64,000 nucleotides of DNA from Bimuria novae-zelandiae CBS 107.79 (Eukaryota > Ascomycota > Dothideomycetes > Pleosporales > Didymosphaeriaceae), in NCBI GenBank assembly GCA_010015655.1, contig ML976657.1, positions 2,223,252 through 2,287,251 of the forward strand. The letters run 5' to 3'. Positions 13,477 through 24,862 of the stretch are shown here, piece by piece. The notes beneath the pieces were generated by a model. It worked only from the letters and a program-made list of their open reading frames with translations, made no database searches and had not been told where the DNA came from. The first letter of the stretch is position 1, and the number at the start of each line of letters is the position of its first letter. A program made the translations under genes and the position numbers.

Positions 13477-13926
13477 TATTATAAGGCTCTCACACCTTGT
13501 TCTGATCCAGGTTAGGGCGGTAAGGTATCGTGGTGCTTTACAGATTATTTAGTAGTATAAGTTAATGCGACACTTAGCGCGAGGCTAGATAATTTAATCT
13601 TATAATAAAGTAAGATAACTATTAGTCTATATAGGAGAACGTACTTGCACAGAAGATATATAAGTTAACTATAAGGAGCATAACATAGGAAACCGTCCTG
13701 TTATATATATCCTCCTTGTCCTATAGAATCCCACGATGTCCTATAGCCTGGGACCGTGGGATCCCATGGGATTCCTTAGGACACCACGTGACCCGAGTCA
13801 CGTGGTCCTACGGTTGTCCTATGGTCTTGGCATCTGGGACAGCCTGGGACATTACGTAAGCCCGAGGTGGGGCCCGGATGCCGTTATAAGGCTCTCCGTC
13901 CCACCGTTAACTTCTGGACCGTAACA
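13477..13926 (-). repeat. 3' LTR of the chromovirus
   Basis: 450 bp, identical in length to the right LTR. It ends in GTAACA; its first bases read TATTAT where the right LTR has TGTTAT, a G-to-A change. The part from about 13720 is GC-rich and nearly identical to the other LTR. It contains a perfect inverted pair, CCACGTGAC and GTCACGTGG, separated by four bases (about 13784-13805). Confidence 0.93.
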
Positions 13927-13944
13927 CTATCCTCCTCCTTCCTC
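13927..13944 (-). other. Polypurine tract
   Basis: The minus strand reads GAGGAAGGAGGAGGATAG immediately before the 3' LTR. This is the expected position of the plus-strand primer in reverse transcription and fixes the orientation of the element. Confidence 0.85.
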
Positions 13945-14509
13945 TGCATGTCCTTATGCAGTAGCTAATGTCTTTTTAGAGTACTCTTTATTATTATTCT
14001 ATTAGAGATTAAATAAATTTAATTAGTTAGACTACTATAGTGTCCTGTAAATACTGCGCGAAGAAGGGCTTAACCTATAAGCTATTTTCTTTTAAAACGT
14101 AGTATAATAACTATTATAAGAATAGCGTTGCGAAGTATAAGCTAGTAGAACCTATAGTTCTAAACTTCTCCTTAATTAATTCTAAGGTAGATAGGCTCGA
14201 GCGCCTAGAAGAGGCGGTAATAGCTAAGAAAGAGGTAGCTATAGTAGCCCTTTAGGCTACTTATAGTAAAAAAAAAAAGGCTACTAAAGTAAAAGCGCTT
14301 ACTTAAGAAGCGTAAAGGAAAGCTTCTTACTAACTTAATAAAATTTATTAAGGAGATTAAACGTCTTAAAGGGATAGAATTATTAGGCTAGGATATTACT
14401 TAGCTAGAAGGGGGTCTTATACCTAGCTCCTTTAACTTAGACTAGTCTATCTATCCTCTACCTTTTAATCCTAATAATTTTAAACTTTTGGCTTTAGCTT
14501 CTTTAGATG

Positions 14510-17300
14510 CTCCTAGTAGAACTTCTCTAAGGCCTCTTTATAGTTAGTAAGGTTCCCTGCTAGCTCCTATATATTATAGCTCTCTAGCTATTCTTCTTAT
14601 TTTACTAGGTACTTATGCTAATGCCTAATCTTCTATAGATTCTTAATTATTTTAATCTTGTACTCCTTGTTCTTGAGTTCGAGTTGTATTTCTAGTTCGG
14701 CGTTTAGTGGTGCTAGTTCTAATAATAATTTGTAGAAGACTAGGTAGATACGTGTATTTATAGGTAGTTATAATTTAAAATTTACTAGTCCCCTAACCTC
14801 TTAGATTTTAAATAGTCCTTTTTAAAAGTTATTTAGTTTTTTGCTTAGCCTTATTATCTTAAGATTTTTTTTACAAGAGGAGGACTTTATTCCCCTCTTT
14901 AAAGGTTAGTCCCTTAATCCTTTTTTTATTTACTTATTTTACTATTTGCTTATTACGTCGCGTGATGTTCTAGCGTAGTATCTTATATAAATCCCGCATA
15001 AGTTTGGCTTTATTAGCTACGTTCTTTATAGTGCTTTAGATATCTAATAGGTCCTAGTAAGTCGTGGGCTCACACCCGTAATTAGCGTAGTATGGCGAGT
15101 ATCCTATAATTACTAATCTTACGCTATTGTGTGCTAGTTAGGCTGTTAGTAATAGCTTAACCTCATTATCTTAGAGTTTATTTATATATATCTAGAGGTA
15201 TTACTCTAGCGTTTAGTTAGTACGTTCTATTTAGCTATCTATTTTAGGATAGAAGCTTGTTGTAAGCTTATACTTAATCCCTAATTTAGCTATAAACGTG
15301 GTCTAATATAATAATGTAAATATCTTGGCCCTATCTGTAATAAACTCGTTAGGTTATCTAACCTGTAATATTAGTTCTTATTCTACTATATAGGCTAATT
15401 CTTTTACTAATATAGCTTCCCTAATTAGCACGAACCTTAACTCCTTAGTAAGCTAATAGATTATAACTAAAATTAAGTTGTAGGGGTCCCTATTCCTTAG
15501 TGCTAGTAATACTAGTAGCTTTATAATAAAGTCTATATTTATACTAAACTATGGCCTTAAGGGCGGCTATAGTGGCTGTAAGAGGCTATAGGGCCTATAT
15601 CTCTTAGGCTTGTTCTTATAATAGGCTAAATAGTTGCCTAGTACCTTCTATACTACCTAGCATAGCCTAAAAATAGTATATTCGTTCGCGATTCGACGCG
15701 TTATTTTAGCGATCCTTAGGTGCCCCTAGTCCTTATTTCCGTGTAGCTTCTTAATTAGTAATAGAGCTATTTACTTATTAATTTAGATATAGTTTTAATA
15801 GTCTCGTGCTATTATTCTTATAGCTTAGTAAAAGTTATACGCTTGGCGATCCTTATCTATAAGCCTATTATAATTTTATATTCTATTTATAGTTAGTTTA
15901 TAGTAGGTAAAATTTACGCGTTGTACTTCTAGTGCTAGCGCAAGTTATATCTTATTATAATAAAAAGTTTTATCCTTCGCCTTAGTTAAGATTACGACGT
16001 AGTTACCTCTATTATCCTCTTTTATAAGATCTAATTATTTACTAAGTGCGTTTACTGCAGCGTTTACGTTCCTTAGTAAATACGTAATATAAAAGTTAAA
16101 CTCTACTATTTATTTAGACTATCTAGCCTATTATTAATTAAGCTTCTTAGTTATTATAAAGCGTGTTAAATTAAAGTAATTAGAGAATACCTTTATCTAA
16201 TACTTAGCTCCCTTAAGCTATGCTTCCTATTACTTAAAATAGTTAATAATTACTAGTAGTTCTTTATTATAGATCTTATAGTTAAGCTCTACTCCTAAAA
16301 GCTTTCTTACGTAGTAGAAGACTAGTCTCTACTTCTTATTATTGTATTCCTGTAGTAGTACGGCCCCTATCGCATAGTCGGATGCGTTTGTGTAAATACG
16401 ATATCGCCACTCTAGGTTGTATATCTATAGTAGGGGTGCTATTAGAAATAGGCGCTTTAGCTATTTAAAAGCTTTCTCCTCTACTTTTTGCAGAGGTTGC
16501 TATTTTCCTATTTTTATAAGTTCTGTTAGTAGAATAGTAACCTTTAAGTAGTTCTTAATAAATTTACGATAAAAGTTAGTAAAGCCTAAAAAGAATTAGA
16601 TATTTTTTACTAATTTAGGTAGTAACTATTCTTCTATTATCTCTATTTTTTTTAAATCTATCTTAACACCTTCCCGGGATATTACAAATCCCAGATATTC
16701 CGTTTCCGTGACATGGAATTTATATTTCTTAGGGTGTAGGAGCAATCTGTGCTCCTATAACTTTTGCAACACCTTGCGAACATGTTCCTTATGTTCTTCT
16801 AGTGTTCCGCTTAAGTATATTAATATGTCGTCGAGGTATGTCGTGCAGAATACGTCTAAGTATTTATATAATACTTAATTTATTAGCTCCTAAAAGGTTA
16901 CTAGTGCATTAGTTAGTCTTATTAGTATAATTATATACTTAAAAAGCCTGTATCGCGTGCAAAAAGCTATCTTCTATTTATAGCCTTTTATAATTTAAAT
17001 TCTATAAAATCTATTTTAAACGTTAAATTTTATAAACTGCTTAGCTCCTTAGAGTCGATCTATAAGCTCCGTTATTAGTAGTAATAGGTAGTAGTTTTTA
17101 ACTATAATAGCATTTAACTATTTATAATCTATATAAAGTCGTAGCCTGCTATCTTTCTTACGAATAAAGAGTATAGGGAAGGCTATAAGGCTCTAACTAA
17201 GTTTTTACTTTCTTAAGCGCAGATTCTTTTATATTAGCTCTTTTAACTCTTTTTCTTATTTATAGGTAAGAGGCCTTAGGCGTTCTAGCTATAGCTTAGC
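14510..17300 (-). pseudogene. Chromovirus Pol relic: RT, integrase end, chromodomain
   Basis: The minus-strand translation keeps recognisable blocks interrupted by stops. About 16675-16850 encodes reverse transcriptase around [20 protein letters not shown], followed by HPKKYKFHVTETEYLGFVIS. About 14700-14900 encodes the basic C-terminal part of integrase. About 14510-14665 encodes a chromodomain resembling YKIKIIKNL..KIRH.HKYLVK.EE..ESYN, with stops where the family has Trp or Gln, as expected from TGG-to-TAG and CAG-to-TAG changes. Gag and protease should lie at about 17.5-19.8 kb but are too mutated for me to delimit. Confidence 0.8.
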
Positions 17301-19990
17301 TCCTTTTACTAGTGGTATCTTATAATCCTACTCCTTATATTTAGGCAGGACGGTCTCGTCGTGCTCTTTAAACAGGTCTGCGAATTCCTTATATTTTTCT
17401 AGTAGACTTAGGTCTTTAGGAACTATCTTAGTTTCTCTAACTTATATATAATGTACTTATCCTAAGTGTTACTATAAAATCCTGTCTATCTTGCATACTA
17501 ATATTTCTTATATCTTAGATAGTTGGTTCCCTTTCTTTGCCTAAGGTTAAGGGGTTTCCTCTTCGCCTAGGCTTGTCTAAGCCATCGCTAGCGGGTTCTA
17601 AGGAAGAATTATTCATTTAATTTAGTCTATTTATAGATTATGTTATTTTAGCTATTTGTATTTTATAATAGCTTTAATGTCTCCTATCTCTATAATAGTA
17701 AAGACGTGTTAGCTCTCTAGGCCTTTTATATTAACTTGTACAGGCACTATTTTAAGGCAAAGCTAACTATTACTATATTCTTATAATTAAGTCTTATTCG
17801 TAAGTCCTATTTATAGCAGCGTTCTTTTATTACGATATAGTATATTATATTTTTTAATTACTTAAGGGGTAATTAGACACGCGTCTGCCCTTAGGTTAAT
17901 AAGTGCTATAATATAATATCCGTGCACTATAACATCCTTAATTAAGCGTTTCTTAACTTAGTAGGTATTAACTTAATAAGCTATAATAATTACACTATTA
18001 CTAGTGTAGCTTGTTGTCTGGTAATAATTTAGTTTTTTAAGTCTTTAGAGTCCTTAGACTTGTTTTAGCCCTCCTATAAGGCTTCTACCTCTTAGATTTA
18101 ACTTTTAAGTTAGGCTAGCTTTAAGACTTCTTTAATCTTATACTACTTATATTATTATTAATATAGCGTATAGGTCTTTTTAATCCTATTAGATTCGTAT
18201 ACTCCCTGATTCCCGTATTGTAGGCAGTTTAGAGTAAGGTACTTATTCTAGGCTAATACATTATGCCCTAAGTAGCTATTAGAGGAAGCTACTTCCTCCT
18301 ATAGGCTTAGGTGCGCAAAGCACTACGGGTTATATTAGTTTTATCTAATTATTAAGTAGTTTACGTTTCTTCCTAGCTATATATTCCTTATCGTTATACT
18401 AGTATCGCGAAGGTCTAGGCCCTAAGAAAACTAGCCTATCTTAAACTTCTATTACCTATATATTTTATAGGTAATATTAAAGCATTAGTGCTAGCTATTC
18501 TATTTATAATACTTAGCCTAATAGGCTAAAAAGTATTTATAGTAGTTATTAGGTACGCTGCACTAGTCTTTCTTAAGTCTATAGTATTTTAAGCCTCCTA
18601 GAAAGTAAGAGACTTTAACTCTAGCCTTAGAGTGCTATTAGTATCCTTTTCGTGTATATTACCACCACTTGGCATGTGCATGTTATTCTTATATCGTAAC
18701 CTAGTATAGGTACTGCTTTAGGGGTCTTCATAACTTTTTAGCAAGCTAATAAGCGTCCCACGCATATAGTCTTTAGATAATTACCTTTACTTTATACTAA
18801 GACGAGTAATATAACGTACTATTATATATTTAGTAGGTGTTATCTACTAATTATTAAAAGATCTAGTATTTATAAAGGGTCTTTTATCCTACTCCTTATT
18901 TTTATATTAGTTTAAGGATCTCCTGCGTAAGATCTACTTCCTTTGCTTCTACTAGCGTGAAAGTGACTATAGCTACTTATAAGAGGTTAGTTGTATAGGC
19001 CTTAATCTCTTAACCTTCGCAGTTTTTGGCGAAGTAGCCTTATTTACTATATTAGAGGTAGGCCTTATCCTTAAACCTTTATTCTTACTCTTGCGAAATG
19101 CTGCTTTTACCCTAGTAACTTTTCTTTAGTCTATATAGTTATTTGCTATTTTTCTTCTTATATTATTAGGCTTTGTTAGTTATAATAACATCTCCATCCC
19201 GATCTCTTCCGGCGGGTCTAGCGTTGTTTTCTTTTTTAGAGAGTAGTTAGGTGCTATGCTATTTCTCTAGCTTTTGCTTATATAGGCAATTGTCTGCTTT
19301 AATAGCGTTATTAATAAGCTCTTTTAGGTTATCTGCTTTTCTTTAGTAGACTAGTTCGTCTTTAACTAATTCCTTTAGTCTATTATAATAGGCGATTATA
19401 AGCGGGGCTTCTCTCTATTTATTAAGTTCTACTATAATTTGTTTAAACTCTAGTATATAGAGTACTATAGATCTTTCTTAACGTAGGCATTAGAGGCGTA
19501 TTTCTACTTAATATCCTTTATTAATAGTACTAAATATTCCCTTTACGGCCTTGCAAAAAAATTCCTAATCCTTAAAGGCGTCCTTAGTAGCGTCTAAAGT
19601 ATAATTCTCTAGTTTACTATATTTAAGGAAGTTATTAATTATTAGTCTAGCCTATATAGCTACTTTATCCTGTATATTTATATAAGTAACTAAGATCTTA
19701 TCTTGTTCCGTGTTAAACTTCCCTAGGTTGTAGCGGATAAATAGTTTTATTTAGGTTAGGAATATTCCTAAATAGCCCTTCCTAGAGTAGGGTTTAGGCT
19801 TTAGGACTTTTAGTTAATATTTTATATCTTCTTATTTACTTATCTTCTTACTTATCTAGTTAATAATTTCCTGTAACTAGGCTATCTAAGCTACTTATTT
19901 AATAACTATTTCTTTTAGGGTCTTTTTCTTAGGTGCTAAGGTAGTGGTGGTCGAACTAAGTCCTACTATTATACTATAGGGTAGTTAAAG

Positions 19991-20440
19991 TGTTATAAGG
20001 CTCTTACACCTTATTCTAATCTAGGTTAAGGTAGTAAGGTATTATAGTACTTTATAAATTATTTAGTAGTATAAGTTAATGCGACACTTAGTGCGAGGCT
20101 AGACAATTTAATCTTATAATAAAGTAAGATAACTATTAGTCTATATAGGAGAACGTACTCGCATAGAAGATATGTAAGTTAACTATAAGGAGCATAACAT
20201 AGGAAACCGTCCTGTTATATATATCCTCCTTGTCCTATAGAATCCCACGATGTCCCATAGCCTGGGACCGTGGGATCCCATAGGATTCCTTAGGACACCA
20301 CGTGACCCGAGTCACGTGGTCCCACGGTTGTCCTATGGTCTTGGCATCTGGGACAGCCTAGGACATTACGTAAGCCCGAGGTGGGGCCCGGATGCCGTCA
20401 TAAGGCTCTCCGTCCCACCGTCGACTTCTGGACCGTAACA
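19991..20440 (-). repeat. 5' LTR of the chromovirus
   Basis: 450 bp, TGTTAT...GTAACA. In the first 80 bases it differs from the left LTR mostly by C-to-T and G-to-A changes, consistent with RIP after insertion. Its second half is almost unchanged and keeps the CACGTG inverted pair (about 20298-20319). Short open frames in this region occur in both LTRs and are not treated as genes. Confidence 0.93.
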
Positions 20441-20445
20441 CTTAC
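20441..20445. repeat. Target-site duplication CTTAC (right)
   Basis: Matches CTTAC at 13472-13476. The next 237 bp (20446-20682) is a gene-free, AT-rich spacer before the Tc1/mariner composite. Confidence 0.9.
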
Positions 20446-20682
20446 CTACGCGTAGGCTTTGTAAATGGATTGGGTCGCAAGGGCCACAGTTGGGTCTAAC
20501 TAAGCAGAACACCAAAATTTTAAACTTTAAACTCTCTATAACTTTATAAATAGAGGCGCTATACTTATGCAATTTTAATATAAGGTATATATATATTAAT
20601 TGTTGGATAGGCTCTCACTAGTGAAAGGAAAGGAACTGAAAACGGATTACATTCGAAGATTGATTATTGATTGTTCGTTCTA

Positions 20683-22309
20683 CAAAGGGTAATCTCAATA
20701 AAGCCGGCCGTCATGTGACTTGCCAAGACGCTAGCGCGTCACTAGCGGAACAGAGTCTCCGAGCCTCCAAGAGCTCTGTAGAGCGTCAACACCTACACTT
20801 CAACCTCACGTTTCTCACTCAATATGGCTTCAAATCCTGCCCAAAAAAAAAAAAAAAAAACTCTCGATTGCTGTCAGAAGCCCAGCTAGCTGCTATCGTC
20901 GTTCTCAGAACATAATACAACCTCACTTTCCCAGAAATCGCCACTAATTTGGGTATAACTGACCACGCATGTGGTAAGGCATTTCGGCGCGTTAAAGATG
21001 CTGCAAAGGTCGACTCACTGCAGGAATTGCTATCTGCAACACCTATAGTCAAGCAGTCTCCTCCTGGCAGACCTGTAAAGGTACGCGATGGCTCTACGCT
21101 GAGCGCAAGACCACGGCATGACATTATTATATATGGCACCTATCAGGTGCATGACGCTGTCAGAGACCTCTGTGTAGAAGCTAGTATCACACTTAGTAAG
21201 AATATAGTCTATAACATTGCTAGGGAGCACCGCAACAAGCAGCACCTATACGTAATAACTTATAAAGTATAACCTAAAAAACTAGCGCTTAGTAGTAATA
21301 ATAAGGACTAACAACTATAGTACTATACCTAGCTTAAGGCTAAAAATAACTTATACTTTCTACGCATTATATTCGTTTACTATAATAAGACCTTTAAGTC
21401 TATTAGCGGGAGTAATATACGTAGCGGAAAGTAGAGGATTTTAAGATTAGTTAGACAAGATAGTAACGTCTACGCACTACTTATAACGCTACTTAAATTT
21501 AGTTTTATAATTTACGCTACTACTTTAACTAATACTACTTACTTCTATTAACGCCCTTACGTTATTTAGGCTTAGGATAATAATATAAGCTATAAAGACT
21601 TTATATAACGCGACTCCTATATAAATAATATAGTAAAGGAGGCCCTTAAAGTTAAACGCTCTTACGTGGCTGTCGCTAGCACCTATAAGGAGTAGTAATT
21701 ATAAGAAATTAACTATAATATTGCCTATAATAATAGTTAACGCCAAGCTACTAATAAGGCTACTAGTAAGAAAGGTGGAGCTTTCCGCGCAGGTATTAAG
21801 AAACCTTTTATTATAGAAAGTTCTTTAAAATAGAGGAGTTTGTATGTAAAGGAGGGAAGGGCATAAACGGCATCTAGTACGTAGAAAATATACTTAAGAA
21901 ACACCTATTTCTTTATTACTACACTATACGCGACAATAACTAAGGCGTAGCTATTTATTTAATTTAAGATAACGTTTACTTATACTTACTAGGCCTCTAG
22001 TACTGCCAGCTAGAAATTAAAGCTCTAGGAATTAAGTTTGGCCCTTAGCCTCCCAATTCACCCGACTTACACCCAATTGAGCGCTGTTTTGGGCGTCTAG
22101 AAGGTTTTTTGGCAAGTTACGCATGCCTATCAAGTTCCAAGGAGGCCAAAAAGGAGGTCTGGCAAGGTGATAAGACACTCAGGCAGTATATGGCCGAAAA
22201 GCTTCATCCCACCTACTTTATGCGCGTTGCAGAGCTCTGCGAGGACGTAGGTGGCCAGAACAACTTTACAGCATAATTAGAACATCTTATTTGGGTGTAT
22301 TTGCTCATA
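20683..22309 (+). mobile_element. Tc1/mariner element, 3'-truncated left copy
   Basis: 1,627 bp with the left terminal repeat and a whole transposase-coding region but no right terminal repeat. It ends at TA where the second copy begins. It aligns base for base with the reverse complement of 22406-24033, which is 1,628 bp; the one-base difference is in a poly-A tract (18 A here, 19 in the other copy). Confidence 0.88.
20824..22276 (+). pseudogene. Tc1/mariner transposase, RIP-broken (left copy)
   Basis: DDE transposase relic. The start (MASNPAQ, then a lysine run encoded by 18 A) leads into a helix-turn-helix region (LLSEAQLAAIVVL, then GITDHACGKAFRRVKDAAK), interrupted by one TAA. The N-terminal and C-terminal thirds are well preserved; the end carries the Tc1 signature PPNSPDLHPIE and a tail ending GGQNNFTA. 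The central third (about 21240-22040), which should contain the first catalytic Asp residues, is TpA-rich and full of stops. The product cannot be active. Confidence 0.85.
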
Positions 22310-24033
22310 CAAAGGGTAATCTCAATAAAGTCGGCCGTCACGTGTAGCAGGGATTCCTGCAGGGGTAGCAACTTCAAAAGTCGGGCATCTTGATTCCATC
22401 TAAAGTATGAGCAAATACACCCAAATAAGATGTTCTAATTATGCTGTAAAGTTGTTCTGGCCACCTGCGTCCTCGCAGAGCTCTGCAACGCGCATAAAGT
22501 AGGTGGGATGAAGCTTTTCGGCCATATACTGCCTGAGTGTCTTATCACCTTGCCAGACCTCCTTTTTGGCCTCCTTGGAACTTGATAGGCATTCGTAACT
22601 TGCCAAAAAACCTTCTAGACGCCCAAAACAGCGCTCAATTAGGTGTAAGTTGGGTGAATTAGGAGGCTAAGGGCCAAACTTAATTCTTAGAGCTTTAATT
22701 TCTAGCTGGTAGTACCGGAGGCCTAGTAAGTATAAGTAAACGTTATCTTAAATTAAATAAATAGCTACGCCTTAGTTATTATCGCGTATAGTACAGTAAT
22801 AAAGGAATAAGTGTTTCTTAAGTATGTTCTTTATATACTAGATGCTATTTATGCCCTTCCCTCCTTTGCATATAAACTCCTCTATTTTAAAGAACTTTTT
22901 ATAGTAAGAGGTTTCTTAATACCTGCGCGGAGAGCTCCACCTTTCTTACTAGTAGTCTTATTAGTAGCTTAGCGTTAACTATTATTATAGGCAATATTAT
23001 AGTTAATTTCTTATAGTTACTACTTTTTATAGGTGCTAGCGATAGTCGCGCAAGAGCGTTTAACCTTAAAGGTCTCCTTTACTATATTATTTATGTAGGA
23101 GTCGCGTTATATAAGGTCTTTATAGCTTATATTATTGTCCTAAGCCTAAATAACGTAAGGGCGTTAATAAGAGTAAGTAGTATTAGTTAAAGTAGTAGTG
23201 TAGATTATAAGACTAAATTTAGATAGCGTTGTAGGCAGTGCGTAGACGTTACTATCTTATTTAACTAATTTTAAAATCCTCTACTTTCTGCTACGTATAT
23301 TACTCCCGCTAATAGACTTAGAGGTCTTATTATAGTAAATAAATATAATACGTAGAAAGTGTAAGTTATTTTTAGTCTTAAGCTAGGCATAGTACTATAG
23401 TTATTAGTCCTTATTATTACTACTAAGCGCTAGTTTTTTAAGTTATACTTTATAAGTTATTACGTATAGGTGCTGCTCGTCGCGGTGCTCCCTAGTAATG
23501 TTATAGACTGTATTCTTACTAAGTGTGATGCTAGCTTCTGCGCAGAGGTCTCTGACAGCGTCATGCACCCGGTAGGTGCCATATACGATGATGTCATGCC
23601 GTGGTCTTGCGCTTAGCGTAGAGCCATCGCGTACCTTTACAGGTCTGCCAGGAGGAGACTGCTTGACTGTAGGTGTTGCAGCTAGCAATTCCTGCAGTAA
23701 GTCGACCTTTGCAGCATCTTTGACGCGCCGAAATGCCTTACCACATGCGTGGTTAGTTATACCCAAATCAGTGGCGATTTCTGGGAAAGTGAGGTTGTAT
23801 TATGTTCTGAGAACGACGATAGCAGCTAGCTGGGCTTCTGACAGCAATCGAGAGTTTTTTTTTTTTTTTTTTTGGGCAGGATTTGAAGCCATATTGAGTG
23901 AGAAACGTGAGGTTGAAGTGTAGGTGTTGACGCTCTACAGAGCTCTTGGAGGCTCGGAGACTCTGTTCCGCTAGTGACGCGCTAGCGTCTTGGCAAGTCA
24001 CATGACGGCCGGCTTTATTGAGATTACCCTTTG
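22310..24033 (-). mobile_element. Tc1/mariner element, complete right copy
   Basis: 1,724 bp with terminal inverted repeats of about 35 bp at 22310-22344 and 23999-24033 (two mismatches), flanked by TA on both sides. Internal organisation mirrors the left copy in the opposite direction. Confidence 0.88.
22439..23892 (-). pseudogene. Tc1/mariner transposase, RIP-broken (right copy)
   Basis: Same protein relic as the left copy. Its poly-A tract has 19 A, which shifts the frame after the lysine run, and it has the same TAA in the N-terminal region. The central third is RIP-mutated over the same interval as in the left copy, whereas both ends are nearly unmutated. Confidence 0.85.
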
Positions 24034-24035
24034 TA

Positions 24036-24490
24036 ATGCTAAGGTGCTGAATGGATGATTGGCCGCGAGGCACCTGTGCTTCCTCGGTGCGACTTTTCAC
24101 CTAATCCACCTCCTTGGAGCCCATCTCGCTTTCTTAGGGCATAAGAAGCCGTCATCTCACCTAAGAAGCTGTCCGAACCTATCCAAACAGATAAGCTCCT
24201 GTGACAATACTTCGCCGGGCAAGCACAGGATCTGCTTGGCCCTTCCTTCGCGACTCTTCATTCAATGAGATCGGCAGGTCAGCCCAATCCAAACCATCAC
24301 CTGGGGCTAGCAAGAGGGGGAAAACCACACCGTTTGTCGAAAACCTAGCCGACTACAACGGTGGTAGTCAGCTTGGTTTTAATCCTGCCACGCGTGCCTG
24401 GATAATACTCAAACCCGAGCACACTTCGCAGGATTTGAGGTCTAAGAAAGAAGAGCATAAATATCCTTTTTACTTCCCTATCACTTTAAC
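24036..24490 (+). other. Open stretch without ATG upstream of the small-protein frames
   Basis: From about 24195 to 24494 a plus-strand frame is open with fairly coding-like codons (for example TPFVENLADYNGGSQLGF) but has no ATG; its stop TGA overlaps the next ATG. It could be an exon of a gene cut by the transposon insertion, or only leader sequence. A TATA-like CATAAATAT about 35 bp before the ATG at 24491 also allows a promoter reading. The rest of the stretch shows nothing. Confidence 0.3.
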
Positions 24491-24862
24491 ATGACAAGCC
24501 GCAACCTCAACGGCAATTGGGTCGACACTCTAAGTCTTCAGTACTCCTACGACTTGAAAGACAACTCTCCTCATCCCATCAAATATCTTCTCTGGAACCC
24601 ACAAAAGAAGAAGGATCTGTACTATCTTATCCCGAACAAGATCGAAGTGCAGGAATTAAGGCGCTCACTTGTCAAGTACCATCAAGCTACTAAGGGCGCC
24701 TCCGACATCGAGTGGCAAAACGAGCACGTCAAAGTAATTCTCCATCCTCGATACAGCCAGGAAACAGGAGCAGTCCAGTCAAATGACAACGACGAGGATA
24801 ACCAACGCGAACCACCCTACCGAGGTATTCCATCCGAAGAGACCCAAGACCAGCAAAAATGA
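24491..24862 (+). CDS. Hypothetical 123-aa protein next to the transposon island
   Basis: Not recognised. Intronless frame of 123 aa with codon use favouring C-ending codons like the neighbouring genes, so it is probably coding. It is hydrophilic, with a basic Lys/Tyr-rich middle (NPQKKKDLYYLIPNKIEV) and an acidic Gln/Glu-rich C-terminus. No signal peptide or membrane segment. Its TGA overlaps the ATG of the secreted-protein gene by the arrangement ATGA, and its own ATG overlaps the stop of the preceding open frame in the same way. It may be a truncated gene, part of the transcript leader of the downstream gene, or a member of a bicistronic message. Confidence 0.45.
   Translation: MTSRNLNGNWVDTLSLQYSYDLKDNSPHPIKYLLWNPQKKKDLYYLIPNKIEVQELRRSLVKYHQATKGASDIEWQNEHVKVILHPRYSQETGAVQSNDNDEDNQREPPYRGIPSEETQDQQK

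Larger units (their letters stand above)
13477..20440 (-). mobile_element. Complete Ty3/Gypsy chromovirus, RIP-degraded
   Basis: A 6,964-bp LTR retrotransposon reading on the minus strand, so the 5' LTR is at 19991-20440 and the 3' LTR at 13477-13926. Orientation is shown by a purine tract on the minus strand directly before the 3' LTR (13927-13944) and by minus-strand Pol sequences. Recognisable pieces: reverse transcriptase with the YLDD box (about 16825-16840), conserved C-terminal integrase sequence ending near RIHPVFH-like residues (about 14700-14900), and a chromodomain (about 14510-14665), which defines chromoviruses. All frames are riddled with TAA/TAG stops. The interior is very rich in TpA, the signature of repeat-induced point mutation, so the element is dead. 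I found no convincing tRNA primer-binding site beside the 5' LTR; mutation may have erased it. Confidence 0.93.
20683..24033. mobile_element. Head-to-head Tc1/mariner composite flanked by TA
   Basis: 3,351 bp bounded by inverted terminal sequences, CAAAGGGTAATCTC at the left and its reverse complement at the right, each flanked by TA (20681-20682 and 24034-24035). Inside are two nearly identical copies of one element in opposite orientation. The left copy (20683-22309) lacks its last 96 bp including the second terminal repeat. The right copy (22310-24033) is complete. The junction falls exactly at a TA (22308-22309). This would arise if the right element had inserted into the left one and the pair had later moved together using the two outermost ends. 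Confidence 0.88.

Noticed and set aside
13736..13924. 62-codon frame, repeated at 20250-20438
   Set aside because: It is the GC-rich half of each LTR read in one frame; the repetition reflects the LTR, not a gene.
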